This document shows positions 25,222-37,748 of a DNA stretch of 64,000 nt, piece by piece. Within the stretch, counting starts at the first letter, position 1; each line of letters opens with the position of its first letter. Source of the DNA: Boesenbergia rotunda (taxonomy: Eukaryota > Streptophyta > Magnoliopsida > Zingiberales > Zingiberaceae); contig JAGFNQ010005267.1 in assembly GCA_024364735.1 (NCBI GenBank), forward strand, positions 238,307 to 302,306, read 5' to 3'. The notes beneath the pieces are model-generated. The model searched no databases. It was not told where the DNA came from and was given only the letters and a program-made list of their open reading frames with translations. A program made the translations under genes and the position numbers.

Positions 25222-25503
25222 TCATAGTTTCAGAGTCAAGTCCAGCTCGTCACTGAGCTCCGGCGAGCCCACAACAGCCGATGGCTGAGCAGGCTGCGAG
25301 TGCATGACTGCTGCTAGCTCCCTTCTCGACTTGCTGTGCTTCCGCTCCTGCTTATGCGCGTTCTGATGCCCACCTAACGCCTGAGAGCTGAAGAACTTAC
25401 GCTGGCAGTAGCTGCAGGTGAACATCCTCTCCGGGTCCAGCCAACCCAACTGTACCTCCTGATTCAGGTCGTCACTGTTATTCCTTTGGCTCTCCGTCCC
25501 CAT
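25222..25503 (-). CDS. Small C2H2 (QALGGH) zinc finger protein with C-terminal EAR motif
   Basis: An intronless gene of 93 residues. One plant-type C2H2 finger occupies about residues 29 to 52 (FTCSYCQRKFFSSQALGGHQ, then NAH), with the Q-type core QALGGH that contacts DNA. The C-terminus carries LDLTLKL, an LxLxL EAR motif that recruits TOPLESS-type co-repressors. The combination marks a transcriptional repressor of the ZFP1/ZFP4, KNUCKLES or LATE FLOWERING type. At 93 residues it is shorter than most of these, which usually exceed 150. ATG at 25503 is followed by a basic KQERKHSKSRR stretch after the finger, a likely nuclear signal. The target genes are unknown. Confidence 0.88.
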   Translation of the reverse strand: MGTESQRNNSDDLNQEVQLGWLDPERMFTCSYCQRKFFSSQALGGHQNAHKQERKHSKSRRELAAVMHSQPAQPSAVVGSPELSDELDLTLKL

Positions 25504-25539
25504 ACTTCCGATGAATGTTAGAATTGTGATGGTAGCCTA

Positions 25540-25552
25540 GATATATATATAC
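25540..25552 (-). promoter_or_regulatory. TATA-like tract before the C2H2-EAR gene
   Basis: The alternating tract ATATATATATA lies about 37 to 49 bases before the ATG, close for a TATA box. The leader would be very short if it is used. Confidence 0.4.
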
Positions 25553-26500
25553 ATGGAGGGAAGAATTAGGGACACAAATAATTGAGTCGAAATCTACGAT
25601 GGCTGTGTTTTTTGGTAGTTGGCAAGTTACTGCAAATTTATCTAATTACGGAGTGGAAGACTGGGAAACGACAAGTCAATTCATCAGCTCACGATTTTAA
25701 AATGGTACACATTTTTTTATCCCCTTGATGCATCAGGTTTTGTTTTATGCTATAAATATTCTCCTGTTTGAGGATGTGTTTACACGAACCAACCAAATGA
25801 TGCTCACGTTCTTGTTGGTGCCCAAACTGATTGATGCACATGTGTTATAATTTAGAGGCCACCCGTGGGAATCATGTAAGTAAGCACCCAGAAAATTGAT
25901 GTCTGTCTGTCTGTCTGTCTATCTATGGGAACATCGATCCGGCAACCTTATTGAGCAAGTACAGTCTTGCAGCTACAGATGACTTTGGTATTATTTAATT
26001 GTTGATAAGAGGACGAGTTGTTATTCGGATTAGTTCCAGTTCGGGAAAGTCGTTGGGTTAAGATTGAATAAGTTTTCATAAGTTATCTCTTTCCACCGTG
26101 TGGGGCACCATGAATACACGGATGGCAGAGCCAAACATGAACAATGTGCTCCAAATAGGAAAACCCATTGGAATATTGGATCTTGTAGATAATTCCATGC
26201 ATCCATCACAATTCACTGGACAGGATAATTCTACGATTCAAAATAAACAAATCAATCAATCAATCAAAATGCCCCCTTAAGATTCTTGAATTCTACGATT
26301 TTTTATTTGTCCCATATACAATAAGCATGCATGCACTAGAGAGCTATGGTGATAGATTGCGACGCTGGAAGGATGCAATGCATGTGGGATTTTAAATGAA
26401 TCATGAGTAAGTTTGGTATTGAGTTCGATAAAAATTTATTTTTATTCGTCCCGTAAAGACAACTAAATTAATAAATCTAAATAATTTATTAAATTAATTA

Positions 26501-26539
<39 letters not shown>

Positions 26540-28631
26540 GATAATGTTTATAAACAAGGATGATTATCTGGGGTAATATACAATAATTAGGTCATCCAAT
26601 GTAAAATAAAGAGACTTAAAATTTGAATCTAAGATGTGGCATATTTTAGGAGATTTTTTTTAGTAAGAATTAAGTGGGTATAAGAATATTAATTATCTGG
26701 ATAGACCTCTATTTGCATTTTCAAATTTACTCGGGTAGTCGGTGAAAAACTTCTATAAGATCAAATCAATCAACCCAATATTAGTTGATTCCAAAAATTA
26801 GATATCTACTGTGAAATAAATAAATAAATAAATATTTTTTTCTCCTTATAAAGAGTCGTTGTGCTAGATCAAAATGTCCATTGTGATTTATCTACCTATA
26901 TCTAATTGGGGGTTGACGATACTGGGGCCAAAATTAAATAAATAAAGATTGTTTTTTCTCCCTGCAAAGAGTCACTGTGCTATATCAAAATGTCCCTCAT
27001 GATTTATTTGTCTATATCTAACCGGAGGGCCGATGATACTGGGCTACTTGGGGTGAGCGTCATCACCTTTGCTTCAATAAATAATGATTGTTCATGCAAG
27101 AGTGTTGTTGCCAATAGATAGGGGTCGATTTTCAACGAGTATGGAATGCCTTGCTAGTTGCCTCAACTCCTCTTTGCATATGCTACTATTACTGGGTAAA
27201 GTCTTTCGTAATTTACTTCTTTTCCAAATAATGAGGGGCCACTGGGAAGGACCGCTAAGGTGACGATTTTACCTTATGCTACTAATAAATAAAATTATGA
27301 ATTATTCGTAAATAATATTCATGAATAAAATTTATAAATGATATTCATCACCCTCACCAATATAATAAATAAATAAATATAAATGAATAAATAAATTTAT
27401 ATTATCAAATTTAATAATCAATCAAATATATTTAAAATTATATAATTTTTAAACAATCAAACAAATTTAAACTAAGTGATGAATAACATCTAAATAAATT
27501 AAAATTAAATTAAACTCGAGCTCAAATAAAAAAAATTAAAAAAAACAAAAACTTAAACAAAAGTTAACTTATCAAATTAATTTTAACATCATAAAATTTA
27601 AACTTGCTCGGTTGGCAGCCCTATGCATGGACAAGCGCAACATGTTTCGGATTGCCACGGCTCGATAAATTTAGCGTCTAGCGAGGTACATGATACTGCA
27701 TGATGGTCCGGGGTTGTTCAGGTTCAAAATTATAAAATAAATTGAATTAATGAAAAGTAAAGTTTTTGGTTTATCAGTTTGATTAGATTCTATATATTTT
27801 AACACCGTTTTAAAAAAATAGATCCGTTATTTTAACGATTTTTTTTATAATTGGCTCCATATAAATGGAAGAAGATTCATGCAGATACATATATAATAAA
27901 TACATGATAAAATTGAAAATATAAATCATCATAAAGAACTATTACGTTAAAAATATTATGTATCAATTATTTGTATCATTTGTACCAAGCCCTGTGAGTG
28001 TTAATTTTAACACCATTTTAACTTTCCATGAATGCTGGTTTAAAATTTCAGTTAATATCAAGGCAAATAAAAATGAAAATTTTGGTTGGACTTAAACCTA
28101 AACTGTTTCAATTAAGGTATGTTTTTAATTGATTTTTTAAAAGAAAACTATTGTGTTTAATTAGTAAATTGATCATTTGGATTAATATTTCTCTCGTGCA
28201 AAAACCGCTATATTATAATAAATATCTTTTATAATTTATCTTCTTCTAAATGTATACGAGACCGTTTTGAAAAAACCTTTACGCTAACAACTTCACCTTT
28301 TACTCACATTTATGTTAAATATATGTTTTCTTGGGTGAAAACTTTGGTGTGGGCTTGAGGTTGGACCAGGTAATAGATGAATCTGGGATGATCGATTTGA
28401 TTCTACGAAAATTTTTCATCGGTCATCAGGATAAATCGGAAAGCATTCGTGGTGGACAGTCTAGAAGCCCAATGTCTTAGAATTCACGTTCTATTTGGAG
28501 GAAAAAATATATGTTTTCTTGGGTGAAAACTTTGGTGTGGGCTTGAGGAAAAAACTATTGAATAATTTTTTTCCATTGATGTCTGGATATTGGACGAAAG
28601 AGAATGCATATGATTAATCAATTAAGTGTTG
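25553..28631. other. AT-rich intergenic region with microsatellites
   Basis: No supported gene. A TGTC run lies at about 25902-25922 and an AT run at about 26508-26531. Two related blocks occur at about 26810-26900 and 26935-27020 (AAAGAGTC, TGTGCTA, ATCAAAATGTCC). A 38-base direct repeat (ATATGTTTTCTTGGGTGAAA onward) occurs at about 28319 and 28508. Confidence 0.5.
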
Positions 28632-28890
28632 GGTCGAGGCAGGGGCGGATCCAGGATTTTATATTGGGGGGGGGCCGCATACTCCAAGAAAAAACATAAC
28701 TAGCGATCAAAATTATTGATCATAATTTTTGGGATCGCTAACGCATTCAACGAATATGATGCAACAATAATAATTATGATGCAATAAAAAATATAATGGT
28801 AACCAAAAGCATCATAGATAGTATTGTGATCAAACATGGTTCAAAAACATAAAGTTAATGTGCATGTAATTAAGTATCAAATACAATTCT

Positions 28891-31332
28891 CTAACTAAAA
28901 GGAATTCGACGTTCTTTTAAATTTTCGAAGTCTTCAATGATAGCTTCTATGCTCACATTTCTAGCAATTTCTCTCTCAATATATACCATTAACGCGTCTG
29001 AGAGAAAAGCATCCTCCATTTTGCTCTGAAGTCTTATTTTCACAATATTCATTGCAGAAAATGATCGTTCTGAAGTAGCAGTGGAAACTGGAAGAGTAAG
29101 CACAAGCACGATCACTCTAAAAATGAGGTTGTATGTAACAGATTTGTTAGTCTTTACTAACCATTGACATAATTCTGAAATGGTTGAAAGATTTTTATAG
29201 TCAGGCCCTTTGACTACATTATACTCATAATGCTTCAATTGCAACTCCAATTGCTCTTTTTCATCTCTTGTAAAATCTTGAGCATAAAACTTTTCAACTA
29301 AGTTACATATATCCATAACTCTGAAAGACTTCGCAGCATTTTGAGGATTTAAGGCATTACTAAGAATAAGCAATTCCATAGCATCAGCACTAAAGCGACC
29401 ATTAATTTCTTGCAACTGTGAATCTATTGAAGCATAAAAGAGGTCTATCCGATAATGATGCTCAATTGTGAAATTGTCTTGACGAGCACGGGCTCGACCT
29501 CGTCTGTTAATATACTGAGCATTAAAATCAGGAATGTCAATATTTCGAAGTTCACAAAAAGATTTCACTTTTACAAGCAAATCATCCCACTTGTTATCTC
29601 TCATCTGTTGAAATAAATGTTTAGTAAATAATACAAGCTCCATTGCATTTATAATATCCTGAGACTTACTTTGTAAACTCTGGCAAAGGATATCTGTGAT
29701 CCCCATAATCTCTTTCATAAGATGCAAGATGAATACAAAATCAAAGGAAGTCATTTCATCATAAACTGATGTTGCATCTGCTCGTTGAGAAGGAAGTCCA
29801 TCATCCATAACCTTGAGTAATACCGTACACGATGCACTAAACATCTTAATTAAGCCTTTCAATGATCTCAAATGAGAACTCCAGCGTGTATCAGCAGCTC
29901 GTTGTAAAGTACCTATCTGATTAAGTCCACGCCCTGTCTCGAGTTCATTAATAGCAATCAAATGTGCAATATCATCCGCATGAGCATTCTTCAATTCATC
30001 ATTACGCTTACATGAAGAACCAACAATATTAACTATAAAAGTTAATCTATCAAAAAATTGATGAATAGGTATCACATTTTTTTATGCTGCTACTAAAGCC
30101 AATTGTAATCGATGAGCAAAACAATGAACATAATAAGCACTTTCACAATCTTTTATAATCAAAGCTTGCAATCCATTAAACTCGCCCCTCATGTTACTAG
30201 CACCATCATAGCCTTGACCTCTAATATTTTGAACATCCAAATTGTAGTGAGCCCAAGCAGAATATATAGCATTCTTTAAAGTCAAAGCTGTAGTATCAGA
30301 TACATGAATAAGCCCAAAAAAACGTTCTTGAATGAATCCAAGAGTATCAACAAACCTCAATACTATAGACATTTGCTCTCTTTTTGACTCATCTCGGGCT
30401 TCATCAACAATTATGCAATACTTGGCAACTCCAATTTCTTCACGAATTGCATTTTTCACTCTCACCGAAAGCACATGAAGTATTTGTTTTTGAATATCGT
30501 GACTTGTATACTTGGCATTTTTTGGAGCTTTCGCAATTGCCTTTGAAAGTTCATCATTGTACATGGTCAGCACATCCAAAAATTCAAGAAAATTACCACG
30601 ATTAGATGAACTAGATTTCTCATCATGTCCTCTAAACGGAATTCCTTGAAGTGCAAGCAACAACACCACATGTATGTGAGCCTTTAATCGAAGACGATTA
30701 GTTGCAACTTGTTCATTATTAAAATTGTCGAATCGCCTTGATATATGTTGTGTTTGGTTCATTAAATCCTCACATGCCTTTTTAGCATTACGATGGGGCG
30801 AAGATACATTATCTTTTCCTATATGACCTAGGAAAGCACAATCTTTTCCATTTCGAACTTTCTTCCACTTATCAAATCCAGCAACAGTAAATGTAGTTTG
30901 ATTTAAGCATCCTGATGGCTTATTAAAGATAAAACATGGAAAGCAATATGCTTTATCTTTAGATGGTGAATACTCTAACCAAGGAAATTGATCATACCAA
31001 GTAGACTGAAATCTTCGAGGATGCTTAATATTTTTATTTAATGGATATTGTTGAAGAATTGGCTGATATGCTTTCAGATTCAAATAAGCTCGACGAATTT
31101 CCTCTTGTTGGTTAGGATGATATTCCCAAATTTGTCGACGCAATCCTGGATTACGCTCTAAAGAATTGAGATCAACCTCTTCAGTTTCTATATTTTTAAA
31201 TCTTTTAGGAGGAATTTCAGATGGAAGATCATTGTCATTTGAGCTTGTCGAAGGAGTTACAGTAGTAGCTGAATCAAATTCATTTGCTCTCTTCTTTTGA
31301 AAAAATCTATCGATCGTAATAGATTTTCTCAT
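28891..31332 (-). pseudogene. hAT transposase (TTF zinc finger, DUF4371, hAT dimerisation), one stop
   Basis: One frame of 814 codons from ATG at 31332 to the stop at 28891-28893, broken only by a TAA at 30082-30084 (codon 417). Domains: a basic N-terminus; a TTF-type zinc-finger region at about residues 105 to 200 (TWYDQFPWLEYS, AYCFPCFIF); the DUF4371/RNase H-like catalytic region from about 200 (CIIVDEARDESK, GYDGASNMRGEFNG, HCFAHRLQLALV, RWSSHLRSL); and the C-terminal dimerisation segment at about 745 to 790 (TATSERSFSAMNIVKIRLQ). Plant annotations often call this type zinc finger MYM-type protein 1-like. Only one nonsense change is visible, so decay is young or the frame is read otherwise. 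Confidence 0.9.
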
Positions 31333-32131
31333 TGGAATTATATGAAACCTTTAACAAGGGAAAACTTGAATCATTTCAAATAAGGAAATAATATTTAATA
31401 AAACAATATTAAACCAAACATTAAGTCACTTATAAAAGATTGAAAGGATTAACAAACTTATACAGTTGCAAAATTGATGTAAATTTTATACAAATTTTAT
31501 TTAGTTTCACATCTGTTATTGAACATTTACAAGAAAAATATGCATGCATCTAACTTAGCTCAAGAATTCATGGCAATTCATCTTGTTATACATATAAGGG
31601 AAGCAAATTTCTAAAGAAGCACAGATAAAAAGCCAAAAAAAAATTTCTAAAGATTTTCCAAATAATTCCTAAAGAAGCAAATTTCTAAAGTATCAATTTT
31701 TTCAAATAGGATATATTATTGTTTCACCTAGACCCATCAGGAATTTATAATATTGTTTCAATGATAAAGAAAAGAACTTTCTTCTATTTTAACTAAAGTA
31801 TCAGTTTTTTCAAATAGGATATATTATAATTTTCTGTTTAGATTTTTTATATATATTTAAGTTGGAACTTTTATTTTAAAATTAGTTAAGACCAAGTAGT
31901 AAAATTTATATTAGTAAATCAAATTCTTTTGATAGTTAGTTATTTGTTTACTCAGAAATTTGGAGATAGATTAGTTCTTGTACATATTGAGACCTTTAAA
32001 AAAGACACAAACCTCTTTGAATATTTGATCTCATAATCGATAAAGTTGAAATTACTTTTATCTCTTTTACGTTTTTATCGAATTCTTAGTTCTAAATGGG
32101 GCTTGCTTAAAACGTGATTTACACTTTACAG

Positions 32132-32521
32132 GATCGGCTCGAGTGGAGCTGCCATGAGCAATCACATGCAAAACGGGGAACTCGACAAAACGAAGGTTCT
32201 TCCAATCTTCCTTACAAATTACAATGACAGTTTTCACCAATCACCAAGTTCATAACTGTGTTGATTGGATCTCTTTACAAAGCTCTTATTTGAAACAGGG
32301 AAAATTTACTGCGTTGTTTAATAATAATGTGTTGTGTGCCTGGTCAATCCAGTCTATTGATTATTAACTTATATAATTTAAAGTATGAAAAACTGTTTTT
32401 TTTTCATGGCCAGACAGTGTAACATAAGTGACTAACGATATTGGTTTGTGTTTTGTAGGTTCTACCACTTGTTCCAGCCGGAAGGAAGCCCAGGGAAGAT
32501 GGATCACCCTACTCTGGCCAG
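32132..32521 (+). pseudogene. Possible captured host gene fragment (two exon-like blocks) inside the hAT element
   Basis: Block 1, 32132-32195, follows TTTACAG and ends before GTTCTT. Block 2, 32459-32521, follows TTTGTAG and ends before GTACAT. Spliced, they keep one frame, reading about 42 residues that include MSNHMQNGELDKTK and VLPLVPAGRKPRED. The blocks are opposite to the transposase and more GC-rich than their surroundings. I do not recognise the parent gene. Capture of host exons by hAT elements is known; that this is one is inference. Confidence 0.4.
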
Positions 32522-33277
32522 GTACATTAAACTTTGGCAATATAAACAAGGAAATCAGGGGTTTCTTGCTTCTAGGTTCTGCTACCTTGTTAGAGAACAT
32601 TCTCCATTTGAATGATAAGTGTTAACAATCTGCCATAAACTTTCCTCTGTCCTTGGTCAAGTTGCCATGGTCAAATGGCCAATTTTACTGGGTCTCAATC
32701 TTACTCTCTCATTGATCAAATATCTATATGGTTAGTGTCTGGAAATTCTTTATAAATCAGTTTAGTATCCCTTGGCACGTTAATTAAATACCTGTCCTTC
32801 AATTGAGTGCCTTTATATTACTTTGTATCAAGAGGTAACCCATGCCCTGTTACTGTCTCCCTATAGTATAAATCAACTAGATTATCCAAATAATTTTTTT
32901 GGCAAAAAAGTAGAATATGAATTTCGAAATTGACGAGCACGAGTAATCTTTTTTATGTGCCTATGCCAACGGCCCACTTTCAATTTATATTTATTACCTT
33001 GCTTCTCCAAAATCTAATTGAATTAATTATGTAATTATTTATTTTTAATTTTATAATTAAATAAGTTATTATCCAGAGAAATGAGAATGACTCCCTAACC
33101 ACAATGAACCCTAGATGCCTAGATTCCAGAGGGCAAAGGGAGAAAATTTTGCTAAGATACGGCATAAGGAGAAGAGAAATTGTACCTTTCTCTCGAATCA
33201 GAGTTGAGAAATTCGTAGTTTTGCACAAGAGCTCCACACGGACCACCGGAGTTGCGAACTGCGAAGGAGTAATCCCA

Positions 33278-33425
33278 GCGTCGTCGCCCGTCGCCGACTT
33301 CCGCAATCCTTCCCAGCGCCGTCGCCTGTCGCCGACTTCCGCAATCCTTCCCAGCGCCGTCGCCCGTCGCCGACTTCCGCAATCCTTCCCAGCGCCGTCG
33401 CCCGCCACCGACTTCCGCAATCGCG
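33278..33425. repeat. 38-bp GC-rich minisatellite, about four copies
   Basis: The unit contains GTCGCCGACTTCCGCAATCC and TTCCCAGCGCC. Starts at 33311 and 33349 give the period. It lies in the presumed 5' region of the hAT transposase, inside the right end of the element. Confidence 0.9.
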
Positions 33426-33520
33426 TCTTGCACACTTACGCCCAAATTAGGTTTTGTCTTTCTTAAATAAGTAATTTATTATTTATAAATAATAATAATA
33501 TTAATATTATTAATAAAATT

Positions 33521-33569
33521 TACACATGGGCTGGGGCCATGGCCCCCCCCCCCCCCCAGCCCATGTATA
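33521..33569. repeat. Subterminal hairpin at the right end of the hAT element
   Basis: The arms TACACATGGGCTGGGG (33521-33536) and CCCCAGCCCATGTATA (33554-33569) are inverted copies around CCATGG and a long C-run. They sit 12 bases inside the right end of the element. Confidence 0.7.
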
Positions 33570-33632
33570 AATCCGCCCCTGGGTCGAGGGTTTTTTTTTT
33601 AAATATAAGGGGGCGCTTAGTATATATTCGGC

Positions 33633-34589
33633 TGATCCTGTCGCGGAGTGGAGTGGCTGTCCTCTGGGCCAGGCGGGCATCCCAGGAGTCGCGAGCCGGT
33701 GAGGTGGCCGTCCGTCTATGGCGCCTCGCCTCGCCTTTGCAAAACAGGGACCATCAGCAGAGCCCGCCGGGGGAATCCCCGGTCAGGCACTCCGACGGTC
33801 AAGTCAGTTCCGAGTACAGATGAGCGGAAACTGAAGGGAAAGGAGGCAAGGGATGCGAGAACTCGCGCGCGCGTACCTGGAGTAGGGAGAGTGCCAAGCT
33901 TATATGACCGGGGGGGGGGGGGCTGACAACCCCTGTCCGCGTAGGTGGGACCAGGTGTGATGGCTGTTAGCCCGTAGGGAGCACAGAGGGGCGGCGCGCG
34001 ATATGGCGCGGGGTGCTCCGATAGTACGGGAGTACTGGATGCGCAGTACGAAAGTACTGGAGGTGCGGGATAGCCGCGCGGAGGTGTCAGAGACAGGCAA
34101 GGTGTGAGGAACCCCCCTGGCAGGGCTGTACCCCGGGAGTAAGGATGTGAGGGGTGTATGAGCGGGACAGCCCGTACCTCGAGCTCCGACTGGCAGGTCC
34201 GTGTGCTAGGGACCGAGTCGGGTAAAGATCAGGGAGTGTGGTTTGCCACGCGCTCGCCTGGTATGGAGAGAGAGAAAGAGCACAGGGTATGCCCTGGGTC
34301 GGGGGTGTCACGAGACTTGACCTTACTGATGAGGCTGAACCTTGTTTTGGGTCAGGGTGAACGGGTATGCCCGACTGGGCCTTCTATAGAGTTGGTTGGC
34401 TAGGAGCTGGCCTAGCTATCTCCTCCGGTGCCTTGGTGGACCCTTCCCTTCTTCTTTACTGTGGGCAGCTTTCCGGGAGCGGGGCCTTGTCCGCTGAGCA
34501 TGTCCGCTGATAGGGCGGCTGCTCCGTAGGCGAAGCCCCCTTGGTGCCAGGCTGGCCTATGCCCCCACTCGTGGGCAAGGCCGAGATCA
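33633..34589 (-). repeat. 3' LTR of the non-autonomous element
   Basis: 957 bases, nearly identical to 44676-45630. It differs mainly by substitutions, an 11-base versus 7-base G-run (near 33911 and 44958) and a few small indels. The minus strand shows a TATA-like CATATAAGC near 33898-33906. Confidence 0.92.
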
Positions 34590-35125
34590 TAAACATCCCC
34601 CTCGAGTCTAGTCGAAGGAGGTGGCGAGTCCGACTGACTGGACCATCTTTATTTCTTGGAGGCCTGGCGCGCAGGAGGGATCCAGCCTCGTCTGAGGGGT
34701 TTATCTGCAGGTTTGCCGAATCCCAAGGAACCCGATCGGCTGACGAAGCTACCTTGTCTCCTTTTTGATTACTGATAATTCCGTATCCCGAGGCGGATAA
34801 GAATCGCTGTGTACACCTAGGGGGATCCCACGTGTCTCTTCCCCTTTCATTTCCCACTACTGAGGCCTTTTCCCCCGTTCTTTGAGGGATGAGGTTGGGT
34901 GAGAAATGTCTGGCCTTCCGAGCCCCGCTGGGCCTACTCCTGCGATTGTTACTATCTGCCGCTTCTGCCCTGGCCCACTACCAGTGGGTCCATCCTTTAT
35001 AACTGCGAGAAGTTTCTTCGTCTTTCACTCCGGCGGGCTGCTTTCTTCTTTCCGATTAGGGTTGCGGCTGCCTTCTGGTGCTTGCTACTTTCCTCTCGCC
35101 GTCCTCTTGCCTTCTTTATGCTCTC

Positions 35126-37394
35126 ATGGCGTCCTCCTTTCGCAACCCTCACCCCTGGTATGTCACAGCGAGGTCCACGTTAACCCGTGACGACCTCGAG
35201 GCCATCCGGGCAGAGTTTCACATTCCCCTCGATCATGACCTCCGGCTGCCTTCTCCTTCGGACCAACCAGCCAGACCGCCGAGGTATTACATTACCGTCT
35301 CGCGGGATCATCTGCAGGCGGGTCTGTGTTTCCCCATCCATCCCTTCCTTGCTTCCGTATGCCGTTACCTTCGCATAAACTTGTCCCAACTGACCCCCAA
35401 CTCTATCCGCCTCCTTTGCGGGTCTGTCATCCTCTTCTTGTTATATCGTTGTTCCTCCCACACCGAGCTTTTCCATCACTTCTTCTACCTGAAGAAACAG
35501 GAGTTGGGCGAGTTTGTTTTCCAAGCTCGCTCTGGGACTTCTTTTCTTTCCTCTCTCCCTTCTGTCGGCCGGGGCTGGAAAGAGAGATTCTTTTTTATTC
35601 GCCCCGCAATCTTCCCGACTTGGCCGTCTAATTTTCGGCTAGATTTTTCCCAAATGCCTCCTCATCACACGGATCCTCGGAAGTTTCCTCCCTTCGAGCG
35701 GGCCCTAGATCGCTTCAGGGATAAACATTTTCCAGTCGGGCCTCTTCTGTCCGAGAACATCATGGCCGCATTCGGCCTTAGTCCGGCGCCCTTCATCCAA
35801 CCTGCCTCCTTGAGTAAGTGATCTCTCTTTTCCCGTGTTTCTGGCTATTTCCCTGACCCGCCCCTTTTGGTCAGTTATGATGATGTATCCTGCGGCCCCT
35901 GACGGAGGCTTCGGGCTGGGGCATGCCGAAGAAATGGAGGCGCGCCTCCGGGCGGTGATAAGGGAGCAGCGGACGCAAGCGGCGGAGCGGCAGACAGCGC
36001 AGGGATGTCGCTTAGCCCTGCTGGCCGAGCAGGAAGCCTTTCCCTCTGGCTCTCCTTCTCCCGCTTCATCTCCTGAGGAGGCAAGGACTCCTCAATCGGG
36101 TTCGGAGGATACCAGACCTCTGAGCCACTCCTTACGACGCTCCGGGGGCACCGGCTTCGTGTCTGCCCTGGCTGATCCCTTGGGGGCGTCTTCCAGTCGG
36201 CCTATCAAAAGACGGAGAGGTGAGGCGCCGACCAGCACTCTGCCCGTGCTGCCACCCTCTCATTCCGCAGTGGTGCCATTGGATCTAGCGGCGTTGCCTC
36301 TGAGGGAGGCATCTCCGCCTTGCCCGGAGGGGCCCTTCGGCGAAGGCCTATTGCATGTGTTGCCGCCTTCGCTATCCGACTGGCGTTTGAGCATGACTTT
36401 GCCGAATGATACCGCCCCGACCCGGTCTAGGGATGCCCGGCTGTATGGTCCAATCTTGGACAGGTTTCTGGCCGGCCTGCGAGCGAGTAGTTCGGTGAGC
36501 CCTGCTGTTGGGGCGGATGACTTTATGGCTCTGGCTACCCAGGTATGTGTCCATCAGTTGAGGGGGCGTGTCTCTTTCCTTGTTTGGCTGACGGGCTTTG
36601 CTTCTTGTAGTCCTGGGCCCAAAGCTACAGCGTGAGTGTGGCCATGCTCACTCACGCCAAGGCCCGATATCGCGCCGAGAGGCGTGCGGAAGACCTGGAG
36701 GCTCAGCTCCGCCATACCCAACTGTCTTCAGATGACGACTCGTTGAATGGCCTGAGAGCAGAAGCCATCGGCCTCCAGGACATGCTGCGCCAGGCCCAGG
36801 AGGAGCTGGAGATTGCCAAGGCCCAGATCGCTGCTGCTGATGCCGCCGCAGTTCGGGCGGAAGAGCGGGTGATCCAGGTTGAGCAAGCGCACCTTTGTGA
36901 TCGCAAGCGTAAGGGCGAGCTGCAGACAGAACTTCTGAGGGCCCGGTCATACCTCCCATGGGCCAACGAGGAGATCCTGTCCCTTCGGGCGCAACTGGCA
37001 GCGGAGAAACAAACGACCGACTTGTTGAGGAACCAGCTTCAGGATTTGCGGGGTCTCCGTCCGGCTTGGGACGCGGCCCAGGTTGAATTGGGGGAACTGC
37101 GGGGGCGGCAGGCGTCATGGGATGCCCTTCAGACTGAGTTAGCAGAGCTGCGTTCCTACCGGGAAACTGAAGCAGGTCGATTAGAGGCTCACCGTTTGGC
37201 GTGCTTGAACGATCAGATCCCATGCTGCCGAGATTGCCCGGCGTTTCATGGATGTGATGGAGCAGCATGGCCTCAACGTAATTCGCCAGCTCAGACTAGG
37301 AGGGTACCTGCCCCCCGATTTGTCTCCTGACGCGGTTTCGCTTCCAGATTTGTGCAGGAACTTGCCCTCCTTGACTGACCAGCTTTTCGAGTGA
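35126..37394 (+). pseudogene. Antisense additional ORF, copy 1: gypsy-type transposon domain plus coiled coil, three exons
   Basis: The exons are 35126-35813, 35875-36542 and 36611-37394, with GT-AG borders in phase. Exon 1 encodes the Transposase_28-type domain (LEAIRAEFHIP, QAGLCFPIHPFLASVCRYLRI, GWKERFFFI). Exon 2 is Pro/Ser-rich and ends near LDRFLAGLRA. Exon 3 is a coiled coil (RYRAERRAEDLEAQLRH through AELRSYRETEAGRLEAH). A frame change near 37215 separates the coil from its natural end, which reads LGGYLPPDLSPDAVSLPDL and stops at 37392-37394. Only this one break is evident. The start is the first ATG that keeps the domain, preceded by a TTTATAAC box near 34999. The product's role is unknown. 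Confidence 0.72.
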
Positions 37395-37748
37395 GGCCGA
37401 TGTTTTTGCGTCTTTTATTTCTTTGTGCACGAAGGATATCCTGCCCTGATTTTTGTAAGGCGTCGCGCGCCCCTGAATGCGATGTTTCCCTTTTCTACTT
37501 GCTTGAGTAGCATTAGCTTTCAGCCTTGGGAGGTACATGGGCGAACCATGCGACGCCCTTATTGACGCGTGTGATCCTACTCCGCGGGCCGGAGGTCTCC
37601 CTGTCTAGTGTTTGTTTGTAAGGGTCTCCGGTCTGTGGGGAAGGTGTTCGAGACCCAGGTTGGTGTCTCATCGCGAGGAACTGATCCCTTAACCAGCGCT
37701 TGCGGCGGGGAGTCCCAGAGGCAGGTGGCCTATAGGAGTCCTACTTTC

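Larger units (their letters stand above)
28640..33581 (-). mobile_element. hAT superfamily DNA transposon, complete ends
   Basis: The left end is CAGGGGCGGAT at 28640 and the right end is ATCCGCCCCTG ending at 33581, forming 11-bp terminal inverted repeats. The flanks GGTCGAGG at 28632-28639 and 33582-33589 are an exact 8-bp target duplication, the hAT hallmark. The 4942-bp element carries a hAT transposase on the minus strand, a 38-bp minisatellite near the right end, and a G- or C-run just inside each terminus. Confidence 0.95.

Noticed and set aside
26098..26280. A 60-codon open frame on the plus strand
   Set aside because: Low-complexity ending, no homology recognised, and AT-rich intergenic context. 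It is not supported as a gene.
33104..33466. A 120-codon open frame across the 38-bp minisatellite
   Set aside because: Its Arg/Pro-rich text arises from the tandem repeat. It lies in the hAT 5' region and lacks any domain.
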